From positions 1 through 30,527 of the forward strand of contig JBDRKQ010000223.1 in the NCBI GenBank assembly GCA_043813895.1: 30,527 bases of DNA, given 5' to 3'. The position numbers and the translations under genes were made by a program. Position 1 is the stretch's first letter; each line of letters starts with the position of its first letter. The stretch is from CAZTAR01 sp043813895 (GTDB lineage: Bacteria; Planctomycetota; Phycisphaerae; UBA1845; UTPLA1). Below, one piece after another: positions 1 through 8,241 of the stretch. The notes beneath the pieces were generated by a model. The model ran no database searches and had not been told where the DNA came from. It saw only the letters and a program-made list of their open reading frames with translations.

Positions 1-2
1 GT

Positions 3-1409
3 TCGACCTTTGCCTGGGCCGCTGACCCTGGCTCCGACGAATCGAGGTTCTGGCCTCAATGGCGCGGACCGGATGCCACGGGCGTTGCGAACCACGCCGA
101 TCCGCCTATCGAGTGGAGCAAAAACAAGAACATCCGGTGGAAAACAGAGATTCCCGGCGAGGGCCACGCGACACCGATCGTGTGGGGGAAGCACGTCTTC
201 ATCCAGACGGCCATCGAGACCGACAAAAGCATCGAGCCGAAGGAACAGGGCGAATCTCCCGAGACAGATCCCGATAAGCGGCGAAGTAACAGCATAGATC
301 GCGGGCCCAAGGAAGGCGCGCGGCAATCCATGAGCTCTCAACCTCCGGATCGACCTCGCCGCGGGCAGCCGGGAGGGCGCGGACCCCGGCGTCAGGCCGT
401 GCCGACCCACGCCTATAGGTTTGCCGTTCTGGCAATCGATCGACGAAATGGGAAGGTCGTCTGGGAGAAGACGCTATGCGAGGAGGTACCTCACACAGGA
501 GTACATAGCGACAGCACCCAGGCCTCGAACTCGCCCGTCACGGACGGCGAACATCTTTTCGCCTACTTCGGCTCCCGCGGTCTGTACTGCCTCGACATGG
601 AGGGGAACCTCAAATGGAAGAAAGACCTCGGCGACATGCAGACCCGCAACAGCTTTGGTGAGGGTAGCTCACCGGTGCTGCACGGAGATACGATCGTCGC
701 GAACTGGGACCATGAAGGCGATTCATTTATCGTCGCCCTGGACAAGAAGACCGGCAAGCAACTGTGGAAGGTCGATCGGGACGAGCCAACATCATGGGCC
801 ACACCGATCGTCGTGCAGCACGACGGGAAGCCGCAGGTAGTCGCTGCCGCCTCAAACCTGACGCGCGGCTACGACTTGACCACCGGCAAGCTCATCTGGC
901 AGTGTGGAGGCCTAACTTCGAACGTGATTTCGTCACCGGTGTCTGGCTTTGACATGGTCTTCGTCATGAGCGGCCACCGGGGTTTCAGCCTGCAGGCCAT
1001 TCGCTATGGCGGCGCGACCGGTGATATCACGGACTCCGAAGCCGTAGTCTGGACCTACGACGAGGACACGCCGTACGTGCCCTCGCCGCTGCTCTACGGC
1101 GACACCCTCTATTTCCTGAAGCGGACCAACGCCATCCTCTCCTGCTTCGATGCCAAGACCGGCAAGCCGCACTACACCCGACAGAGGCTGGAAGGCATCG
1201 AGGATGTGTATGCCTCCCCGGTCGGTGCGCACGATCGCGTGTACATCGTCGGAAGGAATGGCACGACGAAGGTGGCCAAACGCGGCCCCAAGTTCGAGAC
1301 GCTCGCAACGAATTCACTCGATGATACCTTCGCTGCATCCCCGGCAATTGCGGGCAATGAGCTGTACCTCCGCGGGAACAAACATCTGTATTGCATCGCC
1401 GCAGATTAG
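3..1409 (+). CDS. Secreted PQQ-like beta-propeller protein (5' partial)
   Basis: The reading frame is open from the left edge, so the start codon lies outside the window. 468 residues are visible. They begin with what looks like the end of a signal peptide (STFAWAAD) followed by WPQWRGPDATG, the usual opening of secreted PQQ-like repeat proteins in planctomycetes. Blade motifs recur through the protein: AIDRRNGKVVW, ALDKKTGKQLW, DLTTGKLIW and FDAKTGKPHY, which is the A-x-D-x-x-T-G-x-x-x-W pattern of PQQ/BamB-like beta-propellers. A GTG at 180 could be mistaken for a start, but the frame upstream of it already encodes conserved propeller sequence. A role as a periplasmic or surface binding or scaffold protein is inferred; no dehydrogenase active site was identified. 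The family is certain, the function is not. Confidence 0.85.
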   Translation, partial: STFAWAADPGSDESRFWPQWRGPDATGVANHADPPIEWSKNKNIRWKTEIPGEGHATPIVWGKHVFIQTAIETDKSIEPKEQGESPETDPDKRRSNSIDRGPKEGARQSMSSQPPDRPRRGQPGGRGPRRQAVPTHAYRFAVLAIDRRNGKVVWEKTLCEEVPHTGVHSDSTQASNSPVTDGEHLFAYFGSRGLYCLDMEGNLKWKKDLGDMQTRNSFGEGSSPVLHGDTIVANWDHEGDSFIVALDKKTGKQLWKVDRDEPTSWATPIVVQHDGKPQVVAAASNLTRGYDLTTGKLIWQCGGLTSNVISSPVSGFDMVFVMSGHRGFSLQAIRYGGATGDITDSEAVVWTYDEDTPYVPSPLLYGDTLYFLKRTNAILSCFDAKTGKPHYTRQRLEGIEDVYASPVGAHDRVYIVGRNGTTKVAKRGPKFETLATNSLDDTFAASPAIAGNELYLRGNKHLYCIAAD

Positions 1410-1540
1410 ACCGAGGCCACAGCACGAATGGCGAAGTCCTGCACTCATACCGCGCGCCGAGCCTGCTGTTTCCGATCGCTGTTCCGATAACAGTGCTCCC
1501 GATAGCCTGCGATTGCATGTAGCCACGAACGTTCGACGCA

Positions 1541-1569
1541 TAGACTGAAGCGAGACATCCCCGTATAGT
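1541..1569 (+). promoter_or_regulatory. Putative sigma70 promoter of the efflux operon
   Basis: A TAGACT -35-like hexamer (1541-1546) and a TATAGT -10 hexamer (1564-1569) are separated by 17 bases. They lie 30 bases upstream of the lipoprotein start, which has its own AAGGAG ribosome site at 1586-1591. The spacing and position suit a promoter for the lipoprotein and the efflux genes after it. This is read by eye and unproven. Confidence 0.45.
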
Positions 1570-1599
1570 GTTCGCTCTCGAAGTCAAGGAGTCTCCGAT

Positions 1600-1803
1600 A
1601 TGCAGGAACATCATTCACGCAACCGGGTAACATGCCTGATGGTCCTGGCGATGGCGGCGATGTTGCTCTCGACAAGCGGGTGTGAATCTGATAACCCGCT
1701 GCTATTGGAAGGCATCGACGTAGTCGGTAATACGATCAACGTCACCGTGGAATCGGTCTTCGACCTACTGAAGTCACTGTGGGCGAATTCGCCGGTCACC
1801 TGA
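1600..1803 (+). CDS. Small putative lipoprotein, 67 aa
   Basis: The protein has a short basic N-terminus, a hydrophobic stretch (about residues 12-24) and a lipobox ending in LSTSGC, with Cys 28 as the probable lipidated residue. A mature part of about 40 residues follows, with no recognised domain. An AAGGAG ribosome site ends 8 bases before the ATG, and a plausible promoter lies just upstream, so this small frame is likely real. It is the first gene of a plus-strand run, 64 bases before the TolC-like gene, which suggests an envelope role connected with the efflux system. The function is unknown, and I do not recognise a named family. Confidence 0.6.
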   Translation: MQEHHSRNRVTCLMVLAMAAMLLSTSGCESDNPLLLEGIDVVGNTINVTVESVFDLLKSLWANSPVT

Positions 1804-1867
1804 CGAAACGGCTTCCATTCGATCCGGACTTTCCGACACACTCGCCGAGAAGAGCCTGACCACCTCG

Positions 1868-3772
1868 ATGGGCCACCCAACGGTGAAACGCATAATTCTG
1901 TTCGCATGCCTCGCGGGCGTGTCGACAATGTCGATGCCCGCTTGCCGGTCACCCGGCGGCCACCGGCGAGAAGCCGACGACGTGGTGACGAAGATCGTCG
2001 AGGACACACAACGCCGTGTCCTCGACCGCACCGAGGCCTTTACCATCGAGCGGCCCGCGGACACGCTGCGACGGCGACTGATGCTCGATCAGAACCTGCC
2101 GCACGCCGCGCCGTCGTCCCTCAGCACACGGGACATCACACCGATCGAGCAGTGGCCCGATGACGACTACCTGACGAACACGACCGATCGCGACGGCTCG
2201 ACGACACAACAGTCCGGCGATCCCGGTAATCTCACCCTGGTCAATGCCCTGCAAATCGGCGCCCTCAACAGCCGCGAGTACCAGGCACAAAAAGAACGCG
2301 TGTTTCAAACCGCGCTTTCCCTGGACCTCGAACGGGATGCCTTCCGGAGCACCTGGACCGGCGTGCTCGATTCGATGTTCAGCTCCGACCCTGGGACGGA
2401 AGTGGTCATCGACGACGAGGGCAACACCGACCAACAGACCATCAACGGCGTCGAACACGGCGGCGTCCTGGGATTGTCACAGCGCCTCAAGAACGGAATG
2501 AGCTTCACAGGTCTCATCGGACTGGACCTCGTATCGCTGCTCACGCGTTCGCGGTTGTACTCACGCGGCGTTTTCGCTGATGTGACGATCACCCTCCCAC
2601 TGATGCGCGGATCGGGACGGTTTGTCGTGACCGAGCCGCTGACGCAGGCCGAGCGAAATGTGGTCTACGCGATCTACGAATTCGAGCGATTCAAGCGGTC
2701 CTTTGCGGTGGAAGTCGCCACTGATTACCTGGCCGTGCTGCAATTGCTGGATCAAATCGACAACGCCGAGGAAAACTACCGCGGGCTGGTCGTGTCAACG
2801 CGACGCGCCGCGCGGCTTGCCCAAGCGGGCGAGTTGCCGGAGATCCAGGTGGATCAGTCGCGACAGGACGAACTCCGGGCGCGCAGCCGTTGGGTGTCGG
2901 CACGCGAGGCCTTCGGTCGTCGGCTGGATGCCTACAAGGTAGCACTCGGGTTGCCGGCAGATTGCGACATCGAGCTCGACCGAGATGAGCTCGATCGGCT
3001 GACGGTGTCGCCGGCGGCACAACCGGTCGAGAAGAATACTGAGCAGTCGCCGGCCGAGGTGCCGGATGCTGATGCGCCGGTGACACTTGTGGAGCCGAGC
3101 CGCGAAGGGGCCGGCCCGTTGGAGATGGACCCGGGAGATGCCGTCCGACTTGCCCTTGCGAACCGGCTGGACCTGCGCGTGGAGATCGGGCGTGTCTTCG
3201 ACGCCCAGCGAACTGTGGCCGTCGCGGCCGACCAATTACGCGCGGACCTGACGTTGCTCGGGACCGGATCGGTTGGAGAGCGCAGGACGCTCGCATCGGC
3301 GGGTCTTCTCGATTCACGACCCAATCTGGACGAGGGCGCGTATTCGACATTGCTGACACTGGACCTGCCGTTGGAGCGGACGGCGGAGCGGAACATCTAT
3401 CGCAACAGCCTCATCAATCTCGAACAAGCCGTGCGCGATGTCCAGGCACTCGAAGACGAGATCAAGCTGGAGGTCCGGAACGACCTCCGGAGCTTGCTCG
3501 AATCCCGTGAAGGCCTGCAGATTCAGGCCGAGGCGGTCGCGGTGGCCCGGAAGCGGGTCGAGAGCACCAACCTGTTCCTCGAAGCGGGCCGTGTGGAGAT
3601 TCGGGACGTGTTGGAGGCTCAAGAGGCCCTGATCTCCGCCAGAAACGCGCTCACAGCCGCCCGGGTCAACTACCGCGTCGGCGAACTGAACCTCCAGCGA
3701 GACTTGGAGCTTCTCGAAGTCGACGAGAAAGGGCTCTGGCGGGAATATTCTCCCGATCCTGAAGGCAAATAA
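1868..3772 (+). CDS. TolC-like outer-membrane efflux protein
   Basis: This 634-residue protein has an N-terminal hydrophobic export signal ending near Cys 26 (SMPAC), so it may be a lipoprotein like many outer-membrane factors. The middle (about 200-350) and the C-terminal third (about 420-620) are the two long helical repeats of the outer-membrane efflux protein family, separated by a charged, Pro/Glu-rich linker. The last part (ALTAARVNYRVGELNLQRDL) is the typical closing helix of TolC-type proteins. Such trimers form the outer-membrane and periplasmic exit duct. The adaptor, ATPase and permease genes follow on the same strand, so it probably completes a MacAB-like pump. The start is not backed by a clear ribosome site; a GTG at 1883 is an alternative. 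At 634 residues it is longer than usual (about 450-500), because of the N-terminal extension and the linker. Confidence 0.85.
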   Translation: MGHPTVKRIILFACLAGVSTMSMPACRSPGGHRREADDVVTKIVEDTQRRVLDRTEAFTIERPADTLRRRLMLDQNLPHAAPSSLSTRDITPIEQWPDDDYLTNTTDRDGSTTQQSGDPGNLTLVNALQIGALNSREYQAQKERVFQTALSLDLERDAFRSTWTGVLDSMFSSDPGTEVVIDDEGNTDQQTINGVEHGGVLGLSQRLKNGMSFTGLIGLDLVSLLTRSRLYSRGVFADVTITLPLMRGSGRFVVTEPLTQAERNVVYAIYEFERFKRSFAVEVATDYLAVLQLLDQIDNAEENYRGLVVSTRRAARLAQAGELPEIQVDQSRQDELRARSRWVSAREAFGRRLDAYKVALGLPADCDIELDRDELDRLTVSPAAQPVEKNTEQSPAEVPDADAPVTLVEPSREGAGPLEMDPGDAVRLALANRLDLRVEIGRVFDAQRTVAVAADQLRADLTLLGTGSVGERRTLASAGLLDSRPNLDEGAYSTLLTLDLPLERTAERNIYRNSLINLEQAVRDVQALEDEIKLEVRNDLRSLLESREGLQIQAEAVAVARKRVESTNLFLEAGRVEIRDVLEAQEALISARNALTAARVNYRVGELNLQRDLELLEVDEKGLWREYSPDPEGK

Positions 3773-3848
3773 GTTCCGAGGCGCTACGTTATACTGTATA
3801 GGAGACAGTCTGCGCCGGTGGGTGGCGAATCGGCAAGTCATCGGCGGT

Positions 3849-3877
3849 GATCAGAGCCGCGACCGTGAGGGAGCGGT
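3849..3877. repeat. Dispersed palindromic repeat (CCGC-12-GCGG type)
   Basis: The repeat starts with GATCAGAGCCGCG and ends with GAGCGGT. Positions 3851-3877 (27 bases) are identical, in inverted orientation, to 30141-30167. The sequence can fold as a 4-base GCGG/CCGC stem around a 12-base loop. The same head sequence with a different loop is found at 28194-28222 and 30075-30103. It lies between the TolC-like and HlyD-like genes. Confidence 0.8.
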
Positions 3878-3948
3878 CAGCATTCGACTTTGGAGAAGCT
3901 CAGCAGGCCGATCATCCCCGTAGGCCGTCAGGAGTGGTTGGTATCCGT

Positions 3949-3974
3949 CGTCCGACACGGGGGTCGGACGCTAC
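3949..3974 (-). repeat. REP-like hairpin with GTAG head
   Basis: On the minus strand the element reads GTAG, then CGTCCGAC, a short loop, and a closing GTCGGACG arm. A near-identical copy lies inside the polyferredoxin gene at 27506-27531. A GTAG tetranucleotide 5' of a hairpin is the signature of REP elements associated with RAYT (Y1-type) transposases. Here it sits within the efflux operon, upstream of the adaptor gene. Confidence 0.75.
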
Positions 3975-4026
3975 GGTTTTCTTGAAACTGCTCAAAGGTC
4001 ACCGGCAGCCTTCGAGGCATCAGACG

Positions 4027-5766
4027 ATGACGACACAACAGAAGAAATGGCTCAAACTGCGGCTGCCCTTAATCTTGCTGGCAGTCGTCATCGTGGTGGG
4101 CGCAACGCTCGGCGCAACGGCTCTGGGCCGATCCAAGGGCAACGACGGGGCCGCGGCCGACATCGCCACCTACCTCACCCGGCGTGGACCCCTCACGATC
4201 AGCGTCTCGGAAGCGGGCACGATCCAAGCTCTTGAACAGGATATCCTCAAAAACGAAGTCGATGGCCAGACGACGATCAGGTATCTGATCCCCGAGGGCT
4301 CGATCGTCGAGGAAGGAACACTGCTGGTGGAGCTTGACGCCAGCAGACTGGAGGACGAACTGGTCGACCAGCAGATCCGCGTGCAGAACGGCGAGGCGTC
4401 CTTTGTCCGCGCCCGGGAGAATCTGGCGGTCGTGAAAAATCAGACGCAAAGCGACATCGCCAAGGCGGAACTGGATTATCAGTTCGCGCAGGAAGACGTC
4501 GCGCAATACAAGGATGGCCAGTATCCGCAGGAAGTGATGGAAGCCGAGTCTCGCATCACGCTGGCCAAAGAGGAACTCGAACGGGCCGCGAACAAGCTCG
4601 AGTGGTCCAAGAGGCTCCACGGCGAGAAGTACATTTCTGATAATGAGTACGAAGCCGATCGTCTGACCCACAACCGCGCGAAGCTCGACCACGAGTTGGC
4701 CGTCGCCGCCCTGGAACTGCTCAAGAACTTCACATCGAAACGCAAGCTCGCTGAACTCCAGAGCAATGTCGACCAGACGAGGATGGCGCTCGAGCGCGTC
4801 AATCTCAAGGCCAACGCGGACATCGTACAGGCCGACGCGGACCTGAAAGCCGCGGAGGCTGAGTTCGGCCAGCAAAAGCAGAAGCAGACGAAAATCGAAC
4901 AGCAAATCGCCAACGCCAAGATCCGCGCACCCAGGGCGGGACTGGTCGTCTATGCCACGTCCGCCAAGAGTTCCTGGCGCGGAAACGACGAACCGCTCGA
5001 CGAGGGACGGAGCGTCCTGCTGGGCGAGGAGTTGATTTACCTGCCGACCGCCGACACCATGATGGCGCAGGTGCAAATCCACGAGTCCAACCTGGACAAG
5101 GTCAGGATCGGCCTTCCGGTCCGCGTGACCGTGGATGCGGTCAAGGGCGGGACGTACGTCGGCCGCGTCGCGAAGATCGCGCCTCTGCCCAACGCCCACA
5201 GCATGAGGATGAATCCCGACCTCAAGCTCTATCTCACCGAGATAAACATCGACGGCAAGCACTCGGAGCTTCGCACCGGCATGAGCTGCCGAGCAGAGAT
5301 ATTCATCGATCAGCACGATGATGCGCTGTATGTGCCGGTCCAGGCCGTCGTGCGCATCGGTCATCAGCCCATGGTCTACGTGCCTGGATCGCAGGGGCCG
5401 AAGAAGCGGTCTGTGGAGATCGGGCTCGACAACAATCGCGTGGTCCACATCCTGTCAGGACTGGAGGAGGGCGAAGAGGTGCTGCTGGCGCCCCCCCTTG
5501 AGGCGAGTTCCACCCTGGAAACGGACGAGCAGCCCGACATCGCCCAAATGGAGGAATTGAAGAAGTCGATCGAGGCATCGAAGCGTGCCACGCCGCCCAG
5601 ACCCGGCGCCGACCGACCACCCAACCAAAACGACACGCGGGCGCCTCGTTCCGGCGAGGATCGGCAAGGCGCCGGCCGTGGTAGGGACATGACCCCCGAG
5701 CAGCGGGAGGAAATGAGAAAGCGGTTCGAGAGCATGACCCCCCGAGCAGCGGGACGAAATGCGTAA
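4027..5766 (+). CDS. HlyD/MacA-like periplasmic efflux adaptor, C-terminus probably frameshifted
   Basis: The ATG at 4027 was chosen because the frame upstream runs through repeat DNA, a GAGG lies 10 bases before this ATG, and the protein then opens with a short basic stretch and one membrane anchor (about residues 11-33). The 579-residue product has a barrel-sandwich (lipoyl-like) half motif near residues 80-105, a long alpha-helical hairpin (about 120-300), the returning half motif IRAPRAGLVVYA near 300, and beta-barrel and membrane-proximal domains to about 500. Adaptors of this kind join an inner-membrane ABC transporter to TolC. The tail is Pro/Arg-rich and contains a repeated MTPEQREEMRKR-type segment. 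In the second copy a run of six C (5738-5743) replaces the five in the first copy and shifts the frame to an early stop. With one C fewer, the frame would run to TGA at 5816-5818 and overlap the next start as GTGA. Confidence 0.85.
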   Translation: MTTQQKKWLKLRLPLILLAVVIVVGATLGATALGRSKGNDGAAADIATYLTRRGPLTISVSEAGTIQALEQDILKNEVDGQTTIRYLIPEGSIVEEGTLLVELDASRLEDELVDQQIRVQNGEASFVRARENLAVVKNQTQSDIAKAELDYQFAQEDVAQYKDGQYPQEVMEAESRITLAKEELERAANKLEWSKRLHGEKYISDNEYEADRLTHNRAKLDHELAVAALELLKNFTSKRKLAELQSNVDQTRMALERVNLKANADIVQADADLKAAEAEFGQQKQKQTKIEQQIANAKIRAPRAGLVVYATSAKSSWRGNDEPLDEGRSVLLGEELIYLPTADTMMAQVQIHESNLDKVRIGLPVRVTVDAVKGGTYVGRVAKIAPLPNAHSMRMNPDLKLYLTEINIDGKHSELRTGMSCRAEIFIDQHDDALYVPVQAVVRIGHQPMVYVPGSQGPKKRSVEIGLDNNRVVHILSGLEEGEEVLLAPPLEASSTLETDEQPDIAQMEELKKSIEASKRATPPRPGADRPPNQNDTRAPRSGEDRQGAGRGRDMTPEQREEMRKRFESMTPRAAGRNA

Positions 5767-5814
5767 ACGCATGCAGCAAGGGCGTGGTCGAGGCGGCGGC
5801 GATGGAAGGCGAGA

Positions 5815-6555
5815 GTGACACACACGCAGACGCCCACAACGGAAGACGCCCACACACCAACGTGCAACGATGCCGTCGCGGACCTTCGCGAAATCACCAA
5901 GGTCTACGAGATGGGCGCGGCGAGTGTCCACGCCCTGGCGGGCGTCAGCATCTCGTTCCGAAGCGGGGAATTCTGGGCGATCATGGGAGCCAGCGGCTCC
6001 GGCAAGAGTACCATGCTCAACGTACTCGGTTGTCTGGACCGCCCGACGTCCGGACGCTACCTGCTCGAAGGCCGGAACGTCGCCGCCCTCGATGATAACG
6101 CGCTCAGTGAATCCCGCCTGCGCCGTCTGGGCTTCATCTTCCAGAGCTTCAACCTCATCCCACAGTTGACCGTCCGGGAGAACATCGAACTGCCCCTGTA
6201 CTACCTCGGATGGGAAGTCGCCGAGAGTGCGCAGCGGGCGGCCGAACTTGCCGACCGCCTGGGCCTGGGTGATCGGCTCGATCACCGCCCGACGGAGTTG
6301 TCCGGCGGTCAGCAGCAACGCGTCGCCGTGGCCCGAGCACTGGCCAACGACCCCGCCGTCCTCCTGGCCGACGAGCCGACCGGCAATCTCGACTCTGTCA
6401 CCAGCGGGCAAATCATGCGCCTGCTCGCCGAACTCAACGCGCAGGGCAAGACGATCATCATGGTCACACATGAGCCGGAACTCGCCTCATACGCGAGCCA
6501 CCAGCTCCATCTCCGCGATGGCCTGATCGACCGCATCGACGGGGCGGCTGCATGA
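5815..6555 (+). CDS. MacB/LolD-type ABC transporter ATP-binding protein
   Basis: This 246-residue nucleotide-binding subunit has Walker A GASGSGKST (58-66), a Q-loop in FIFQSFNLIPQ, signature LSGGQQQR (162-169), Walker B AVLLADEP (181-188) followed by TGNLDS, and an H-loop histidine near 219. The VRENIELPLYY segment and the TGNLDS D-loop are typical of the MacB/LolD/FtsE group. The GTG start at 5815 follows a GGAAGGCGA ribosome site. The stop overlaps the permease start as ATGA (6552-6555), which indicates translational coupling. It probably powers a mechanotransmission-type pump made with the adjoining permease, adaptor and outer-membrane factor. The exported substrate (antibiotic, peptide, lipid or lipoprotein) cannot be told from sequence. 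Confidence 0.93.
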   Translation: MTHTQTPTTEDAHTPTCNDAVADLREITKVYEMGAASVHALAGVSISFRSGEFWAIMGASGSGKSTMLNVLGCLDRPTSGRYLLEGRNVAALDDNALSESRLRRLGFIFQSFNLIPQLTVRENIELPLYYLGWEVAESAQRAAELADRLGLGDRLDHRPTELSGGQQQRVAVARALANDPAVLLADEPTGNLDSVTSGQIMRLLAELNAQGKTIIMVTHEPELASYASHQLHLRDGLIDRIDGAAA

Positions 6556-7826
6556 ATCAGTTCAGGACAATGCGAAACATCCGCCTCGGCGTCAAAACGC
6601 TGATGCTGCACAAACTGAGGTCGCTCCTGACGATGCTGGGCGTGGTCTTCGGCGTGGCCAGTGTCGTGGCGATGTTGGCCGTTGGCGAAGGCGCGAGCAA
6701 GGATGCGCTCGAACGAATCCGCAAGCTCGGAAGCACCAACATCATCATCACCTCAATCAAGCCCGCTGCGGACGAATCCGGCGGGCGGCGCGGCACCCCG
6801 TGGCAAATGCAGGTGTACGGGCTGCTCTACGCGGACCAGCAGCGTGCAAAGGAGACCTTCTCGGCCATCCGACACACCGTTCCCGTCAAGGTGATCCGAC
6901 AGGAAGGTCGTCTCCGCTCCCGCACGCTCGACCTTCGGGTCGTCGGCACGACGCCCAAGTGGTTTGATCTGGTACAGCGCCCGATGATCGCGGGGCGCGG
7001 GCTCACAATGATCGACTCCCAGGAACGGTCCGGCGTCGTCGTCCTCACCGAATACGGTGCCCGCCGATTACTTGCCACCGAGCGGTCGATCGGTCAAAGC
7101 CTGCGAATCGGCGGGCAATACTACGACGTCGTAGGCATCGTCGAGAGTGAGGGCGGTCAGGGCAGTTCGGTCCAGACGCCCGATCAGCAAATCGATGCCT
7201 ACATCCCGATCGAGGTGGCAAGGGAGCGATACGGCGATGTCTTTACATTACTGGCATCGGGGACCTTCATGCGGGAGTCGGTCCAGCTCCACCAGATGAT
7301 CGTGCAAGTCGCCTCGACGGAGCACGTCGAGGCGGTCGCCGCCGGACTCGAAGCCATGTTGGCTCGGTTCCACGAGAAAAAAGACTACCGCATCAGCGTC
7401 CCGCTCGCCCTGCTGCGGGAGGCGCAGGCCACCAAGCGAACGTTCAACATCGTGCTGGGCTCGATCGCCGGCATCAGCCTGCTCGTCGGCGGCATCGGCA
7501 TCATGAACATCATGCTGGCCTCGGTCACAGAGCGAACCCGCGAAATTGGCATCCGCAGGGCGATTGGAGCCAAGCGAAAGCAGATCATCGTGCAGTTCCT
7601 GATCGAGACCATGGTGCTCTCTACCATAGGCGGCATGATCGGGATCACGATCGGCCTGTTCATTCCCTGGCTCGTCACCTACTTCGCCGGGATGCCGACG
7701 GTCGTGACGCCGCACAGCGTGGTGCTCTCGGTAGGCATCAGCATGACCATCGGCCTGATCTTCGGCCTCTATCCAGCCAAACGCGCCGCCGACATGGACC
7801 CAATCGAAGCCCTACGGCACGAGTGA
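6552..7826 (+). CDS. MacB-type ABC transporter permease
   Basis: The 424-residue protein has the MacB/FtsX layout: a first membrane helix at about 22-44, a large periplasmic domain (about 45-295), then three C-terminal helices (about 300-325, 348-378 and 385-412). The segment ASVTERTREIGIRRAIGAKR between the second and third helices is the conserved cytoplasmic coupling motif of this family, and the C-terminus YPAKRAADMDPIEALRHE is its usual ending. The ATPase is a separate gene upstream, unlike the fused E. coli MacB of about 650 residues. The four-base overlap with the ATPase gene supports one operon. Confidence 0.93.
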   Translation: MNQFRTMRNIRLGVKTLMLHKLRSLLTMLGVVFGVASVVAMLAVGEGASKDALERIRKLGSTNIIITSIKPAADESGGRRGTPWQMQVYGLLYADQQRAKETFSAIRHTVPVKVIRQEGRLRSRTLDLRVVGTTPKWFDLVQRPMIAGRGLTMIDSQERSGVVVLTEYGARRLLATERSIGQSLRIGGQYYDVVGIVESEGGQGSSVQTPDQQIDAYIPIEVARERYGDVFTLLASGTFMRESVQLHQMIVQVASTEHVEAVAAGLEAMLARFHEKKDYRISVPLALLREAQATKRTFNIVLGSIAGISLLVGGIGIMNIMLASVTERTREIGIRRAIGAKRKQIIVQFLIETMVLSTIGGMIGITIGLFIPWLVTYFAGMPTVVTPHSVVLSVGISMTIGLIFGLYPAKRAADMDPIEALRHE

Positions 7827-7868
7827 TGCGCTTCGCGGGATTAACAGGACAGAGTGCGTAGCTCAACG

Positions 7869-7902
7869 CGCCCGCCGGCTTGGCCGTTTGGCGGACGAAC
7901 CA
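7869..7902. repeat. Small dispersed repeat around GCCGTTTGGCGGA
   Basis: The core CGGCTTGGCCGTTTGGCGGA, followed after two bases by AACC, recurs with one base deleted at 25961-25994 (CGGCTTGCCGTTTGGCGGA). CCGCC and GGCGG flank the core and could pair. Both copies are intergenic, just downstream of plus-strand genes. Confidence 0.45.
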
Positions 7903-8074
7903 CCAGAGGCTCTGATGTTTGTCGCCATTCCCTTCACTTGCGACGAAGCACTTGGAACACCATACGCCGGGCGCCAGCGGCCCCCGGCAACCGAAACCCA
8001 TTTCAGTCCAATATCGATCGGGGAGTGAGAAAACGGACGATCCTCGCCAATGGCGTCCCTGTACCACGGCAAGT

Positions 8075-8103
8075 TTGGGGATGGGAACCTATTATGATAT
8101 GAT
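8075..8103 (+). promoter_or_regulatory. Possible promoter of the nuclease gene
   Basis: TTGGGG (8075-8080) and TATGAT (8098-8103) are 17 bases apart. A second, overlapping TATGAT lies at 8093-8098. It would give a leader of about 130 bases before the ATG at 8242. The -35 match is weak. Confidence 0.35.
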
Positions 8104-8241
8104 GGCGTTTCACGGAGACAGGAAACGACCCGTCTCTGGAGAGGGGATAAGAACCAAGACTGCCGTTCGGAGCAACGACGATTCGCCCGAACGAACAAGC
8201 CGAGCCGCCATTCCAGGCGAGCTGATGCGGGATTCCTGATT

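Larger units (their letters stand above)
7827..8241. other. Intergenic region upstream of the nuclease gene
   Basis: This 415-base stretch holds no convincing gene. It contains a small dispersed repeat (7869-7902) and a possible promoter (8075-8103). The leader after the promoter contains a short inverted repeat (GAGAC ... GTCTC near 8116-8137) followed by GGAGAGGGGATAAG, which may structure the 5' untranslated region of the nuclease mRNA. Confidence 0.4.

Noticed and set aside
180..182. GTG as start of the PQQ-like gene
   Set aside because: The frame upstream encodes the conserved WPQWRGPDATG opening and a signal-peptide end, so the gene begins left of the window.
3847..4026. N-terminal 60-codon extension of the HlyD-like adaptor
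   Set aside because: It would translate through repeat DNA and place the membrane anchor far inside the protein; the ATG at 4027 has a ribosome site and a normal anchor.
4069..5448. Open frame of 459 codons on the minus strand
   Set aside because: It is antisense to the HlyD-like adaptor and has the Leu/Asp/Arg-rich composition of a GC-rich shadow frame, without any domain.
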